From Paratinospora sagittata (taxonomy: Eukaryota > Streptophyta > Magnoliopsida > Ranunculales > Menispermaceae), in contig CM069589.1 of the NCBI GenBank assembly GCA_035771175.1, forward strand, positions 31,917,701 to 31,981,700: a DNA stretch of 64,000 nucleotides, written 5' to 3'. The stretch's first letter is position 1, and the number at the start of each line of letters is the position of its first letter. A model generated the notes under the pieces. That model was not told where the DNA came from and searched no databases. It saw nothing but the letters and a program-made list of their open reading frames with translations. This document shows positions 11,299-23,130 of the stretch, in pieces. Made by a program: the position numbers and the translations under genes.

Positions 11299-12935
11299 TG
11301 GGATGATTCGTCATCAAGTGAGTTCGGGTCAGAATTTGGTGATGAGAAAATGGTGTTATGTGTTAATGGCAAACACAGAGGATGAATCCAAACATGACTC
11401 ATGGTATCTTGATAGCGGGTGCTCAAGCACATGACTGGTGATAGATCCAAATTTTTGAGCCTCACATGCAAAAATGAAATAGTTGTCACTTTTGTGGACA
11501 ACAGCAAAGGGAAGATCATCGGCGTCGGCAAACGTGGGTAACGATCTCTTAGCCATTTTTGATCTTCTTTTTGTTGATGGCCTGAAGCATAACCTCTTGA
11601 GCATTAGCCAATTGTGTGACAAGGGGTATGCCGTTCCGTTTGAAGCAACTAGATTATCATAAAACATGATGATGGTAGTATTGTTTTTGTTTCTTTTAGA
11701 AATAAAAATGTCTATGCTATTAACTTTCATGATATTGGTGATTAGAATGTCTCATGTTTAAGTGTTATTCAACATAAGGATGCATGGTTGTGGCATAAGA
11801 GACTAGCTCATATTGGAATGGATACATCTTTAGGCTTGCTAAATTTGACCTTGCTTGAGGCATTTCCAAAGGAGTGTACTTGAAAGATAAAGTATGTGAG
11901 CCTTGTCAACTGGGCACACACACAAAATCCTCCTTCAAGAGCAAGAACAAGAACTCTATATCTAAAGCTCTAGAACTTATCCACATGGATTTGTTCAGAC
12001 CTACACGTAGCCATAGTTTAGGTGGAAAATCATATTGCTTTGTTATTGTGGATGATTTCACTAGATCCACGTGGGTATACTTTCTTGCTCATAAGCATGA
12101 GGTGTTTAATGTGTTTGTGTAATTTTGCTCTCATGTTGACAACGAGAAGGGTTATAAGATCACTATTATTCGAAGTGATTGGGATGGGGAGTTTGTTAGC
12201 AAGATTCTTGAAGATTTTTGTAGCGAACAAGGATACACCCATCACCTTTCAGCCCTCAAAACTCCGCAACAAAATGGAGTTGTTGAAAGGAAGAATCGAA
12301 CCCTTTAGGAGATGTGTAGGACCATGTTATGTGAGTATAACGTGGCAAAATATTTTTGGGCTGAAGCAATAAACACTGTCTGTTATGTGATGAACAGAAC
12401 CATGATTAGGAAAAAAATAAATAAAACACCATATGAATTGTAAAAAGGTAGAAAACCCAACATTAATCACTTTAGAGTGTTTGGATGCAAGTCTTTTATT
12501 TTGAATGATAAGGAAAATTTAGATAAATTTGATCCTAAATCTAATATAGGCATATTTCTAGAATACTTTTTCCATAGCAAAACTTATAAAGTGTTCAACA
12601 AGACGACACAAATAGTAGAGGAATCTATTCACATAGAGTTTGATGAAGCTAATCCTAGAATATCTTTAGAGGAGGATTTAGAGAAAATCAACATTAATGA
12701 TGATGAGGATGTAATTCCTTCTAAGAAATCTGAGGATTAGAAAACTAGTGAGGAAAACAATGCTCAACATATCATAGAACCTTCCAAGAATTCTAGATTA
12801 CTCTTAGATCATCCAACATAACAAATTATAGGTGATCCAGCCAGAGGAACAACTACTAGAGCATCCCAAAACCAGGATCAAAGGCATGTAGCTTTTGCTT
12901 CCTAAATAAAACCAACCAAGGTTGAGGAAGCCTTA
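11299..12935 (+). pseudogene. pol: copia pol, first half: protease and integrase
   Basis: An acidic/serine-rich gag tail (DDSSSSEFGSEFGDE) leads into the aspartic protease text WYLDSGCS near 11398, where a frameshift breaks the usual H-M-T-G that follows. The integrase zinc-binding start WHKRLAHIGM lies near 11790 and CEPCQLGTHTKSSF near 11890. The catalytic triad is visible: Asp at 11988-11990, Asp at 12177-12179 and Glu at 12285-12287. The second Asp and the Glu are 36 codons apart, which is the DD35E spacing. In-frame stops lie near 12120, 12308, 12441, 12738, 12821 and 12904. The enzyme would cut the polyprotein and insert cDNA into the genome; this copy cannot make it. The reading frame continues at 15710 after the nested LTR. 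Confidence 0.88.
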
Positions 12936-12940
12936 TGTGA

Positions 12941-15704
12941 TGTAACACCCTGTAGTTTTAATTAAATTCATACGTTGAATTACGCATATATTGAGGTGTA
13001 TAATACGCATATACATACGTAGAAATCAAATGTATGTATGTATGATAATAAGTGCTAAATACATAAAGTTAAGGGTATAAATTAAATATATGAATTGGAA
13101 TTAGATAAGGGAATGATTAAATTAACTTAAATAAAGATGATAGTATTAATTGGTAAATGATATAAATTATAAGATGTGGAGTTGCTACATGAATTAATAA
13201 AATTGATAGGGGGAGTTGTTAAAGTAAATGAATAGTTGAATGAATTAAATTAAGATGGGAAGTTGTTTCATTAAATAGCATGGGGAGCATGAGATAAAAA
13301 AAAATTGATACTTATCTCTCATTCTCTCTCTCTCTCTCCAACGTTTGAGAAGGAAAAAAAGAAAAAAAAGAAAAAAATGAAAGAAGAAAGAAGAACGAAG
13401 AAGAAGGGAGAGGAAAAAGAGGTGGAACGTCGAAATTATGCCGAATCGAGACCCTGGTAAGTGATTTTCACTTTATTTCTTCATGAAATTGATAGTTAAG
13501 CTAGATGCAACGATTCTCTCGGAATAAGTTTTGCTATGAGAGCCATTTTACGGTATTTTTGAAATTGGGGTTTTGACCCAACGTGAATGAAAATTTGTTC
13601 GAAAGGTTGAAAAACACTCCCTAGACTGTAGAAGCCCCGAATATGTGGTTAGATTTTATTTATTTGTTCATTTGGAATTTTTATAGCTGTTGGAAGTTAG
13701 AGTTGATATTGGAAACCTTTTGAATCATGTTAAAACCCGATGAAACTCCAGTTTAAGGCTATAGAATGGTAGAATGGGTTGTTGTGAGTCCATCGATGCT
13801 AATTTCATGATTTTTGGAGACCGTTTGACAATTTTAGTAAAATTATACATGTTTCTAATGAACAGTGCAATGAACAATACCATGAACAGTATTGTGATTA
13901 TTTCCAGTGAATAAAATGGAATTGAAATCCAGTGAAACTCCGGTTTGAGACCATAGAATCGTAGAGAATTGAATTTCGGACGTTTCGATACCAAGATTTT
14001 GATTTTTGGATATGATTTGATATTTTTAGTAACTAAATATATGATTTTGATGAGTAAAATTTACTTTCGTGACCTCCGCGAATGTGTAAAACCTTAGTAA
14101 AATACCTGTTGAAGGTAGTAGAATGGTAGTAGGACTGATTTTACACGTGTCGATGTGGACAAAATAATTTTAGGAATGTTCTATATTTTTAATAAAATTG
14201 ATATATGTTCCAGTAGAAAAATAAAACTCAGAATTAGTAAAAATATGAATTGAAAATCTATTTTCACTATTCTTTCTTGTGGAGATATCTAGATTGACAG
14301 TAGAAACGGTATATAATAGCGTTTTCAACTGCTTATGAGTCCTAAATTCAGTGGAAAATTAAATATGTAAATGGAAATTGAGTATTTACGCGTGAAATAG
14401 ATATGAATAAATGATGCATTTTCATGGTGCAATAATTCCCTTTGGGAATGTGGAGCTATTGTAATGGTGTTTAAGTGAGTTTGAATAATGTTTAGTTGAT
14501 TTTAAATGATTAAATATGGCTTGAATTTCATATGTGCAGTTTTTGAAATTGGAAAATTGATGTATCGGTGACTTATCTTGAGAGAACATTGGTGCTGGAA
14601 ATTAGATGATGCAATTGTAATTGGTGATGATCATTTTTGCTGGATATTAGTGGGCACATTGACGTAGACCTGTTGTGTAACCACTATGAGCATATTTCTT
14701 AATTTTAGTTCTTGTATGACATTTTATTTATATGAAATGTTTAACTGTAAGCATGTTATATACGTAAATGCATTGTACTTTATTGATCATTCAAAATGAT
14801 TTTGGCATTTGGAGTATGCGAGGCGTGCAAAGGCAGATCGCATATGATGTCATTTTGTTAGGAATTAGACCCAAATGAGTGTTATGCGTAACTTTATTGT
14901 CAGTAGGTCTGTCCTAACAAGGATTTTAGATCCTTGAAATGACTTTGAATTGAGTAATGTGAGGTCTGAGCGTAATAAGGAGTTCGTATCCGCTCCATTA
15001 CGAGAAGGAGGGAGATTGTGGTTTTAGTTGAAAATGATGCATTGTTTTCTTGAAAAATCATGAAATTTATGTTGCTGACATATATGTTATCTTTGTTAAA
15101 TAATGCATGTGTGTTTCATAAATGTTTTGAATGATTTTAAATGTCATGTTTCCCTAAATGCATATAATTGTCATATCAAGAGATATATTCACTGAGCTTG
15201 TTGTTTGCTCACTCCATTTTCTTTAATATCTCAGGTACAGAATCAAAGGGGAAAGGAAAAGCGCGAGGGTAGATACGTGATTTAGATTCCTAATTTGTTG
15301 ATGTACGTATATGCAAAGGAAATGAATTATATTATCTTTATTTTCATATGTATATATATCACATCCCACATATATATATTATCACATAGTTGGGTTGTAA
15401 GGGAACATGGATTTTGGTTTGAGATTTTGGGTTATGAAGTGCTTGTGATATTGGGAGGATTATTTATTGTGGAATGAATGACATGAATGGATATTGTGGA
15501 TGAGTATATATATATATGATTTGATTTGTGGAATATTAGGTTGTGGGAGGTTCATTTTATGGGGAGATGCTGTCAAAATTTTTTAAGAGATTTGTGTAAT
15601 TCTGTTGAGGCTGACAGTGTATTATATACTGTATATAGGGTATGTACAGTGTATAGTACACTGTGCCGATCATGACATCAGCCTACGTCAAGGGCATTGT
15701 GACA
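12941..15704 (+). mobile_element. Solo gypsy-type LTR (2764 bp), nested in S2 pol
   Basis: It starts TGTAACACCC and ends GTGACA, flanked on both sides by TGTGA (12936-12940 and 15705-15709), a perfect 5-bp target-site duplication. There is no internal coding region, so it is a solo LTR left by recombination between two LTRs. It belongs to the same family as 35928-38120: same start, and the same end block with CATGACATCAGCCTACGTC. The family is probably Ty3/gypsy from LTR length and termini, an inference. Positions 13725-14230 hold three diverged copies of a module of about 170-190 bp. The tracts at 13315-13420 are CT- then GA-rich. Confidence 0.9.
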
Positions 15705-15709
15705 TGTGA

Positions 15710-17197
15710 TGAATTTTGGATTTTGTCTATGCATGAAGAATTGGGCTACTTTGTCAGAAACAAAGTGTGGGAACTTGTTCCTAGACCTACTCACCAAAAA
15801 ACTATAGGAACCAAATAGGTGTTTAGGAATAAGAAAAATGAACAAGGAGAGATTGTTAGGAACAAGGCAAGTTTTGTTGCACAAGGATACAACCAAGATG
15901 AAGGAATAGACTATGAGGAGGCGTTTGCTCCAGTAACAAGACTAGAGTCAATACGAATGTTACTAGCCTATGCTTGTTACATGGACTTTCCACTATACTA
16001 GATGGATGTTAAAAGTGCATTCCTAAATGAATTTATAAATGAAGAAGTATATGTGGAACAACCTCCTGCTTTTGAGGACTCTCAAAAACCAAATCAGGTC
16101 TCTCGCCTTCATAAAGCCTTGAATGGACTTAAACAGGCTCCTAGAGCATGGTACGATAGGGTTAGCACTTTCCTATTAAATCACGAGTTTAAGAAAGGAA
16201 AATTAGACTCCATCTTGTTCATCAAGACCAAAGATAAGGATATATTTTTAGTGCAAATTTTTGTTGATGATATTATCTTTAGTGCCTCAAACAAATCACT
16301 TTGCAAAGAATTTTCTTCAATTATGACAAATGAGGTTGAGATGAGCATGATGGGAGAGTTGAATTACTTCCTTGGCTTACAGATTAAGCAAATGAAGAAA
16401 GGAACAATCCTAAGCCAATCGAAGTATGCAAGTTATATGATTAAAAAGTTCATGTTTGAAAACTTGAAGACTATAGATACCCATTGTAGCTCATCCATTA
16501 AAATGGATAAAGATGTGACGAGAAAATCGGTTGATGCAAAACTGTATTGAGGAATGATCGGTAGTTTGTTTTATCTGACAACAAGTCGCTTGAATGTCAT
16601 GTTTAGTGTATGCTTGTGCGCTAGATTCCAATCCGATCCGAAAGAATCCCACCTAAAGTGCATTAATAGAATATACAGACATTAGTGGGACACTAGATAT
16701 GGGAATTTGGTACAAAAAAGGTCCTTCATTTGATCTTCGCAACTTTGTTGATCCCGACTATGCTGGAAGTTTAGTTGATCGAAAAAGTACATCCGAGTTC
16801 TGCCATTTCCTAGGGAATTCATTGATTTCTTGGTTCAACAAGAAACAACATTTCGTGGCTTTTCTACTGCTGAAGCGAAGTACCTGGCAACTGGTAGTTG
16901 TTGTGCTCAAGTTCTATATATGAAACAACAACTATTCGACTACCAAATTCATATTGAATGTGCAAATATCTTTTGTGATAACACCAGTGCGATAAATATC
17001 ACAAAAAATCTCGTGTTACACTCTTAAGAACCAAACATATCGATATTCGACATCACTTGTTTCGTGATCACGTGCAGAAAGGAGACGTCAAACTCATTCA
17101 CATCGGTAGAAAAGATTAATTGGTTGATATATTCCCGAAACCACTACCTAAGGATCAATTTGCATTAATTCGGTGTGAACTAGGCATGTTTAGTTAA
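15710..17197 (+). pseudogene. pol: copia pol, second half: reverse transcriptase and RNase H
   Basis: RT text is clear: VAQGYNQDEGIDYEEAFAPV, MDVKSAFLNEFINEEVYVEQ, LNGLKQAPRAWYDR, and the catalytic FVDDIIFSAS near 16260, where the usual Tyr is Phe. GELNYFLGLQIKQ follows. RNase H appears as AEAKYLATGS near 16870 and CDNTSAINITKN near 16975. The C-terminus GMFS ends with TAA at 17195-17197. In-frame stops lie near 15818, 15999 and 16548, and frame changes occur after 16550. The enzyme would copy element RNA into DNA. The wording of the motifs fits Sireviruses best. Confidence 0.9.
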
Positions 17198-17351
17198 TCG
17201 GATTTAAGATTGTGCATATGTTACAATTTGATACATTAAGTGCGCAAATCATAAGATGTCCCAGTATGATCTCAAGTGTTATAACTTTTAAAATCATTAT
17301 CTTTTGAAATGCATGCACAACCCTTCTTTCTTTAATTAAAAAAAAGATTGG

Positions 17352-17479
17352 GTGGAACACGTTCCACACTGATGGAATGCGCTCAACTGGAGCTGAGAGC
17401 ACCCCTCACCACAGGAGGTGCACTGGAACGCACTCCTCTAAAGGGGAACGCGTTCCAGCTAACGAAAATGGGTATAAAC
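17352..17479 (+). promoter_or_regulatory. Inverted-repeat words plus TATA-like box upstream of env-like ORF (S2)
   Basis: GTGGAACACGTTCCAC (17352-17367) has 7-bp arms around AC. GGAACGCGTTCC (17445-17456) is a perfect palindrome, with weaker copies between them. A TATAAAC follows at 17473-17479, about 240 bp before the env-like ATG at 17715. The same words sit upstream of the TATA box in the S2 LTR (20225-20455). An internal promoter is an inference. Confidence 0.45.
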
Positions 17480-17714
17480 CCATTCAAACGCCCATTTTCC
17501 CCTCATTTACTCTCCAACGCGTTTCTTCATCCTAACACATTCCATACTTGTGCTTCATCATCTTTTGGCGTCTAAATTCTGTTTTTTTTGTGATAATAGG
17601 CGTTGGAAAGATCGAGAAGCGATCTCTAACCTCCACTTTTTTTTGTTTTTTATCATATTCTAGCTCCCTAACACTTGCAAAGTCTTACTCTCCACAAGAC
17701 AAGTGTTTGACAAA

Positions 17715-19269
17715 ATGCCAATGAGGAATCTTGTGCGTAATGCACGGTGAGTTGCGCCTCTGTGGGGTAATGATCCGTCCGATCAATCCTCCAGATCGGA
17801 AGACAAAGGAAAAGAGTGACATGATAGGCCTTTAAAGCCTTGGCATGGTCCTCCACCACCACCACCTATGCTAGAAAAAATTTCTCTAAAAGTGTTCCAG
17901 CATAAAATCTCTCTAGGGGCGTACATGAACTTCTCCTTCTTTGATCGAGCGAACGTGCCCATACGTCCATTGTTCGATGAGTTTGGATGGACGACATTTC
18001 TTCGCTTTACGGCTCTGTGGTATGAATCGCTAGTTCAAGCTCTCTACTCCTGTCTTACGCAAGATGCTGATGATAGGCTTCACAACACGTACGGACATCG
18101 CATGCGTGTCATGGGACACCACATTGTCATTTCTCCGGAGAGGTTTGTAGAGTTTTTCTAGCTACCACGAGGTGATCCATATGCTTTGGATCGCCGCAGG
18201 AATGTCAATTTTTCAGGCTTTGATGCATTGGAAGCATTGAATAATTTTTCTAAGAGAAAGGTGTTTCCCTAATACCTAAAGAAGTACTCCATCACCGTCT
18301 TTTCTTTCATGCCCCATTTGCTTCACAACATAATCTCTCGAGTTATTCTTCTAAGGAAAAACAGTCGAAGTAATGTTGCAAAGATCGATATCTTTCTTAT
18401 TTGGGTGATTACATCCAGTTTTAGGGTGAATCTCTCTCACATCATAGTGCATCACATCGCAACTACTATGGCTCACTCACGTATTTTACCATATGCATGC
18501 GCCTCATTCCGTTCTTTGAGGATGTAGGCATAAGTCTCTCCACCATTTGACCAATACGTCATGCCTAGCCGAGAGAGGTTGTCGATGAGGGTACCTTGTG
18601 CACTATGGGATTTTACTATGTTCGTCGCTTGCGAAGGTGGCTTGCTCCCAAGCAGGTGCCAGAGGAAAAAAGCTACGGGTATTTTGAGTGTCCTTATCCA
18701 AATGACCCGTCATCAGATGAGAAGGAGGATGTGGTTCTTGAATAATTCTTCAATGAGGATGAGATTGATTCGACTAGCACCTCAGATGATTCTACTGATG
18801 ACCCTCCCAGCTATGAAGTTGGTCCTAGTCAGCCAGCTCCACCTGCTGCCGCCAACTCTTTTGATTTTGTCAGCATCCACCAGCAACTCCATGAGATTCA
18901 TGACTCACAGACCACCACACTTGCAGCTATTAGGTTTGATCTCATTGCGGTTAAGGATATAGTAACTGGATTGGCACAGAGGCACGATTGAGTCTCACTA
19001 TATGCTTCATTGGTTATTCTGATGATCTCCCAGCGGAGACATCATTTTATGCTGAGTTCCAGAAGCTTTGGACTCGAATCGACTCGTTCGAGCAACAATT
19101 TCATCATCCTGTTCCCCCATCTTCTCAGCCTCCGCTACATGACTTATTTTCCCCAACAAGGCCACCAGCTGGACCTTCTGCTCCATCGCTCGACTTCTCC
19201 ATCTCTCAAGATGAAATTTTTAATATTTTGGAGCGTCATCCGGGTCCTTCTCAAACTCTTAAGGAGTGA
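17715..19269 (+). pseudogene. Sirevirus env-like ORF with plant-transposon-protein-like domain
   Basis: The frame opens MPMRNLVRNAR at 17715 and reaches the clear block NVPIRPLFDEFGWTTFLRF with DDRLHNTYGHRMRV (about 17950-18110). Then come a LHNIISRVILLRKNSR block (about 18320) and, past an acidic Ser/Asp stretch (about 18750), a helical and Pro-rich tail. The first blocks look like the putative plant transposon protein domain (PF20167 type) seen in env-like ORFs of Sireviruses and Athila elements. Its role is unknown; no convincing membrane segment was seen. TGA codons at 17748-17750 and about 17817 and several frame changes break it. It lies between RNase H and the polypurine tract, the usual place. 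Confidence 0.65.
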
Positions 19270-19286
19270 TCCATCCTTTTTGATAT

Positions 19287-19525
19287 TTCAAAAGGGGGAG
19301 AATTTTGAGATGACTATACTCTGATACTGATCATACTCTTTGACTTGTAATTTTGTTTGTGTAACTTTGATGACATGTTATTATGCTTTTTTTTATGATA
19401 TTTACCACTACATGGTTGATTGCTTGCATGTTATTTTGTGTCTTATACTTATCCATTCATCAAGTTTTTCACTGCTTCAATAAGGCTAAAGGTTAGATGT
19501 TTGAAATCATCAAAAAATGAGAGAT
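19287..19525 (+). promoter_or_regulatory. Two polypurine tracts before the S2 3' LTR
   Basis: CAAAAGGGGGAGAATTTTGA near 19288 lies just after the env-like stop. AAAAAATGAGAGAT ends at 19525, directly before the LTR. The second would prime plus-strand DNA; the first is the extra tract typical of Sireviruses. Confidence 0.65.
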
Positions 19526-21248
19526 TGTTGGCTTGATGACCCTCACCCTCTTTGATTTGATGATTACAAATGATATTCAATGCGATCTAACATACTTGTT
19601 GAGCATGTTTCAGTTTGGTATCATGTATTTGGGCTTAAAGGTTAAAAGAAAAAGCTATTAATCATTTACTGAAGGTCAAGACTGAAGTTCAAGATCGAGA
19701 CCAATAAAGCCAACGACAAGAGAACTTAGTTGTGTATGTGAAACCAAGTCAAGAACAAAAGTCAACTGAAGACAAACGAGATTCAACCAAAGTCAACCTG
19801 AGATCAAAGCATATGGATGTAACACTGTTTATTATATTTGTTTTAGATCCTCTAAGGTTGTAGGTCTCTTCTATGTTTGATCAGTCACTTGTTTTTCTCG
19901 ATAGTGTTTTTCTCAAAACTTTCCATATTCGGTTTTTGGTTTCTCGAATTAGCAGCTTTTCGTTTCATTCTTCATGCAATCATGGTTAAGAATGTTTTCT
20001 TATCACAATTACTTTAAAATGAACGTAATGCATGCTTTCGAAAATGAATTTCTCATACGTGTTAAAATTCAAGGAACTCACTCATTGACCTGTTTATATG
20101 AAAATTCACTTTTCTGGATTTTTTGCTTGTTTTAAATCATGTTCCGTGATTGATTTCAATGTTTTATCACTTAAAGAACTCATACATATTCAATAATTGC
20201 ATTCTTGACATGTGCAAGTTTCCCAAGAACTCGAGGAATGCATTCTTTCATCAAGGAACGCACTCCAGCAGAGAAAACAACCCATTTTTTTTCTTAGGCA
20301 TTAAAGAACACGCTCTAGCAGTGTGGAACGTGTTCCATCCAAGGGCAATAGTGTTAGAGCTCTTTGGTCTTGTGGAACGTGTTCCAGCAGAGTGGAAAAC
20401 GTTCCATTAAGAGGAGAATTTTTTTTTTAATCTCTCGTGGAATGCACTCCACCTGGTTTTTTTCCATATTTGCAAATCCTGATCTTTGGATTCTGAGCAT
20501 TCGATGGAGACCTTTGATTTCAATTTAAATGTGTTGATTCATCTAATCTTAGTCGTCCATGATATGTTTAAGGTTTTTAAACACATTTATTATATAAACT
20601 ATCATTAAACCTTATTTTCATATCAAGAACTTTTAATATACTTCTCCAAATTTATTCTCTGAAGCTGTGCTAAATAAGAGCCAGCCGCCATTGGAGAACT
20701 TGTGCACTTTGATACATTCTACAGAGTTTTTAAACTCAGATCTTTCACAAAAGTTGTTCATGATCACGAGTTTTGATACATATCTTATTTTTGGATTTAA
20801 ACGAGGTAAAATCTTTTCAGTTTTTAATTCTTGTTGTGCTTAAGTTCAAATCTTGTGGCTGAGAAATCTGGAAGATATCAATATCTCATTGTAAAGTTTG
20901 TTCCCTGTTGAGCAAATTTCTTTTTAAACAGTGAATGTATTGTTGAAATCTATCTTGTTAGCTAGTGGGAAGATTCCCTAATTAGGAATCGATGTTTGTA
21001 ATCGGTTGGATCCTCATCCATGAAGTAGGATCAGTTATAGTGAAGAGTTAGAAAATCTTGATCGGGGAGATCAAGTACTGGAGGTAGGCTTATTGGAAAG
21101 TCGAACCACCCTAAATCATGTGTACTTTATTGTTTATTGTTGCATTTACTTTCCTACGATATATATTTAGTTATATTGTTGCATTATTTGAGAAAGGTCC
21201 TGAAAAATCCGCTAACGCCCAATTCACCCCTCCCTTGGGTGTCTATCA
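19526..21248 (+). repeat. S2 3' LTR (1723 bp)
   Basis: It begins TGTTGGCTTGATGACC and ends CCTTGGGTGTCTATCA. A TATATAAA at 20591-20598 is the likely promoter. Towards the end it shares the AATCTTGATCGGGGAGATCAAG and GGAGGTAGGC style with the S1 LTRs, a family resemblance rather than identity. Confidence 0.85.
20225..20455 (+). repeat. Cluster of TGGAAC-GTTCCA inverted repeats in the S2 LTR
   Basis: TGGAACGTGTTCCA occurs at 20324-20337 and 20373-20386. Imperfect versions lie near 20233, 20262, 20306, 20393 and 20439. The cluster ends about 140 bp before the TATA box. The same word occurs upstream of the env-like ORF at 17352-17456. Confidence 0.75.
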
Positions 21249-22330
21249 AGAATGCCTCCAAATGAGCCATGTGTCCTTCTTAACTTGGGATTCCTCTAAC
21301 TTCTATCTTAACTGTAGGTGCTCCTCGAGATTCGCAAAACTTTCACTCAAGTAATGAATGAATGGGATGGTGCCATGTGTCATAAACCAATTGGGGTGAT
21401 GAATTCTCAAAATTGATGACCTTGAGGCTCCTAATGCTCACATGCTCCATTATGATAAAATTTTCATTACGTCTACTTTTCCTACAATTAACTGAAATAT
21501 TGCGTAATGATACAACTACGATGAACTTGTATTATGCATGTGATTCAAAAATTAATATATTTGCTTCTTAGAAAATATATGAATTTATGTAAGAAAGAAG
21601 TCAAACATATTTTATAATTAATTATTAAACCATGAGCCTTAAAATATGATAATGTTCTATTATAACATAATAATTTATTGTCAAAATGAGCATGATCAAT
21701 TGGGCCCCTCTCGGTCACGACCAAGGGGGCTTGCCTCGGCCACGGACGAGGAGCCTCCTTAGACATTGCCAAGGGGCTTTCCTCAACCATGACCGAGAAA
21801 CCCCCCTCGATCATGGTTGAAGGCTTTCGAGGCTCCCTACCTCGACCACGATCGAGAACCCCTTAGCCATTGCCATGGTATCCTTATCGGTCGTGGCCAA
21901 AAACTCGTACCTCAGCAAACGACTACGACACCTATCTCGGCTACAACATAAATCTTATTGGTTGTAACCGAGATAAATTGAGTCACAACTTGGAGCTCCT
22001 CCCCGACCACAACTCAACTTGCTCACCTGCAACTCGTAGCAATTTGAGACAAACTCGATCCCATCAACACGCATCTCGATGCACAAGGTCATCCAAATAC
22101 CCTTGATAAGCAAAAAGCTCAAATGCGATCCCGTAATTAATAACCATAGTAAATTTGAGGAATCCACCCTTCACTATAAAAGGACACCTAGTCCACAAGG
22201 AAAAAAGATGCTTTGAATTCCATTTCTCTACACATTTTACTTCTCTTATGCAAAATCTAACTTAAGCGTTAGAGCGGGCGTGACACCACTCTTTTCAGGT
22301 GAATCGCAAGGCAATCTATTGGAAATAAGA
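21249..22330 (+). repeat. Remnant of a gypsy-type LTR
   Basis: There is no ORF. The first 450 bp are AT-rich and unrecognised. From about 21700 there are many CTCGGTCACGACC-like near-repeats. A TATAAAAGGACACC at 22174-22187 is followed by ACTTAAGCGTTAGAGCGGGC and TTTTCAGGT. That ending is common in Ty3/gypsy LTRs, with the promoter about 100 bp before it. Neither terminus is clear. Confidence 0.5.
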
Positions 22331-22469
22331 TAGATCAGAAGAGAAAGAAAATCATTAGTTCGTTGTCAACCAACCTTGTCATTTGCATTAGTAGAGTGAG
22401 ATTTTTTGTTGAAACAACTTTTGCCAGAGCAAACTAACGAACCTTGATTTCGAAAGTGACATTCTTGCT

Positions 22470-23130
22470 TGACTTTCCTCTTTCATACTACATCAGTTCT
22501 TCCTAGATTTGCAACAAACTTTTCCCCTAACATTTTCATGCAAAATAAGGTTTTTTGAACCCAATTTGAAATTCACATTTTAGGGTTTTAGGCCCTAATC
22601 ATATAAAAAGAACATTATGACTGTTGTAGAGTACTTTTTGCGAAGTCTCTGAAAATTTTCTAAGTCTTTTGAGCTCAAAAATAATTTTGCAAGTTGTATT
22701 CTAAAATCTCTTCTTTGGATTCATGCATCATCTTAATCATCTTGGCTGAACATTTTAGAAGAGTATTCCATCTTTATTGAAGTGTAGTGAGATTTATTTG
22801 GTAATTATAACCTCAAACTTTCAATCTATTTTATTTAAGTGGCTTGTTAGTCATTGAGAAATTTATTGTTCAAGGAACGGAGTTTGTATGCAAGTTGAGA
22901 ATTTGTAAAAGGTTTGATCTCACCCTAAAGTAAGATCCTTTAGTGGGTTTTGGAAAATCTTGAATAGGGAGTTCAAGTCGTGGACGCAGGTTTTAAAAGC
23001 CGAACCACGTACAAATCATTATGTACTTTGCTCTTTAATTCCTGCTCTTTATCTTTATTATTTTCGAAAGGTCTAAAATCTTGCAATATAGTCTAATTCA
23101 CTCTCTTCTTGGACTCTAATTTGGGTCACC
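22470..23130 (+). repeat. Remnant of a third Sirevirus-like LTR
   Basis: The text AATCTTGAATAGGGAGTTCA, GTCGTGGACGCAGG, GCCGAACCACGTACAAATC and AATTCACTCTCTTCTTGG follows the same order as the 3' ends of the S1 and S2 LTRs but is well diverged. There is no coding content. Confidence 0.5.

Larger units (their letters stand above)
11299..21248 (+). mobile_element. Sirevirus-like Ty1/copia element S2, 5' truncated
   Basis: Order: gag tail, protease, integrase, RT, RNase H, env-like ORF, polypurine tracts, 3' LTR. Integrase before RT defines Ty1/copia, and the extra ORF after RNase H points to the Sirevirus group. The 5' LTR and most of gag are missing. A solo LTR splits the element at 12941-15704. 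The five bases after the 3' LTR, AGAAT (21249-21253), would be its target copy, but the partner is lost. Confidence 0.85.

Noticed and set aside
21545..22167. ORFs in the CTCGGTCACGACC-rich stretch
   Set aside because: The stretch is a degenerate repeat within an LTR remnant; frames are short and occur on both strands.
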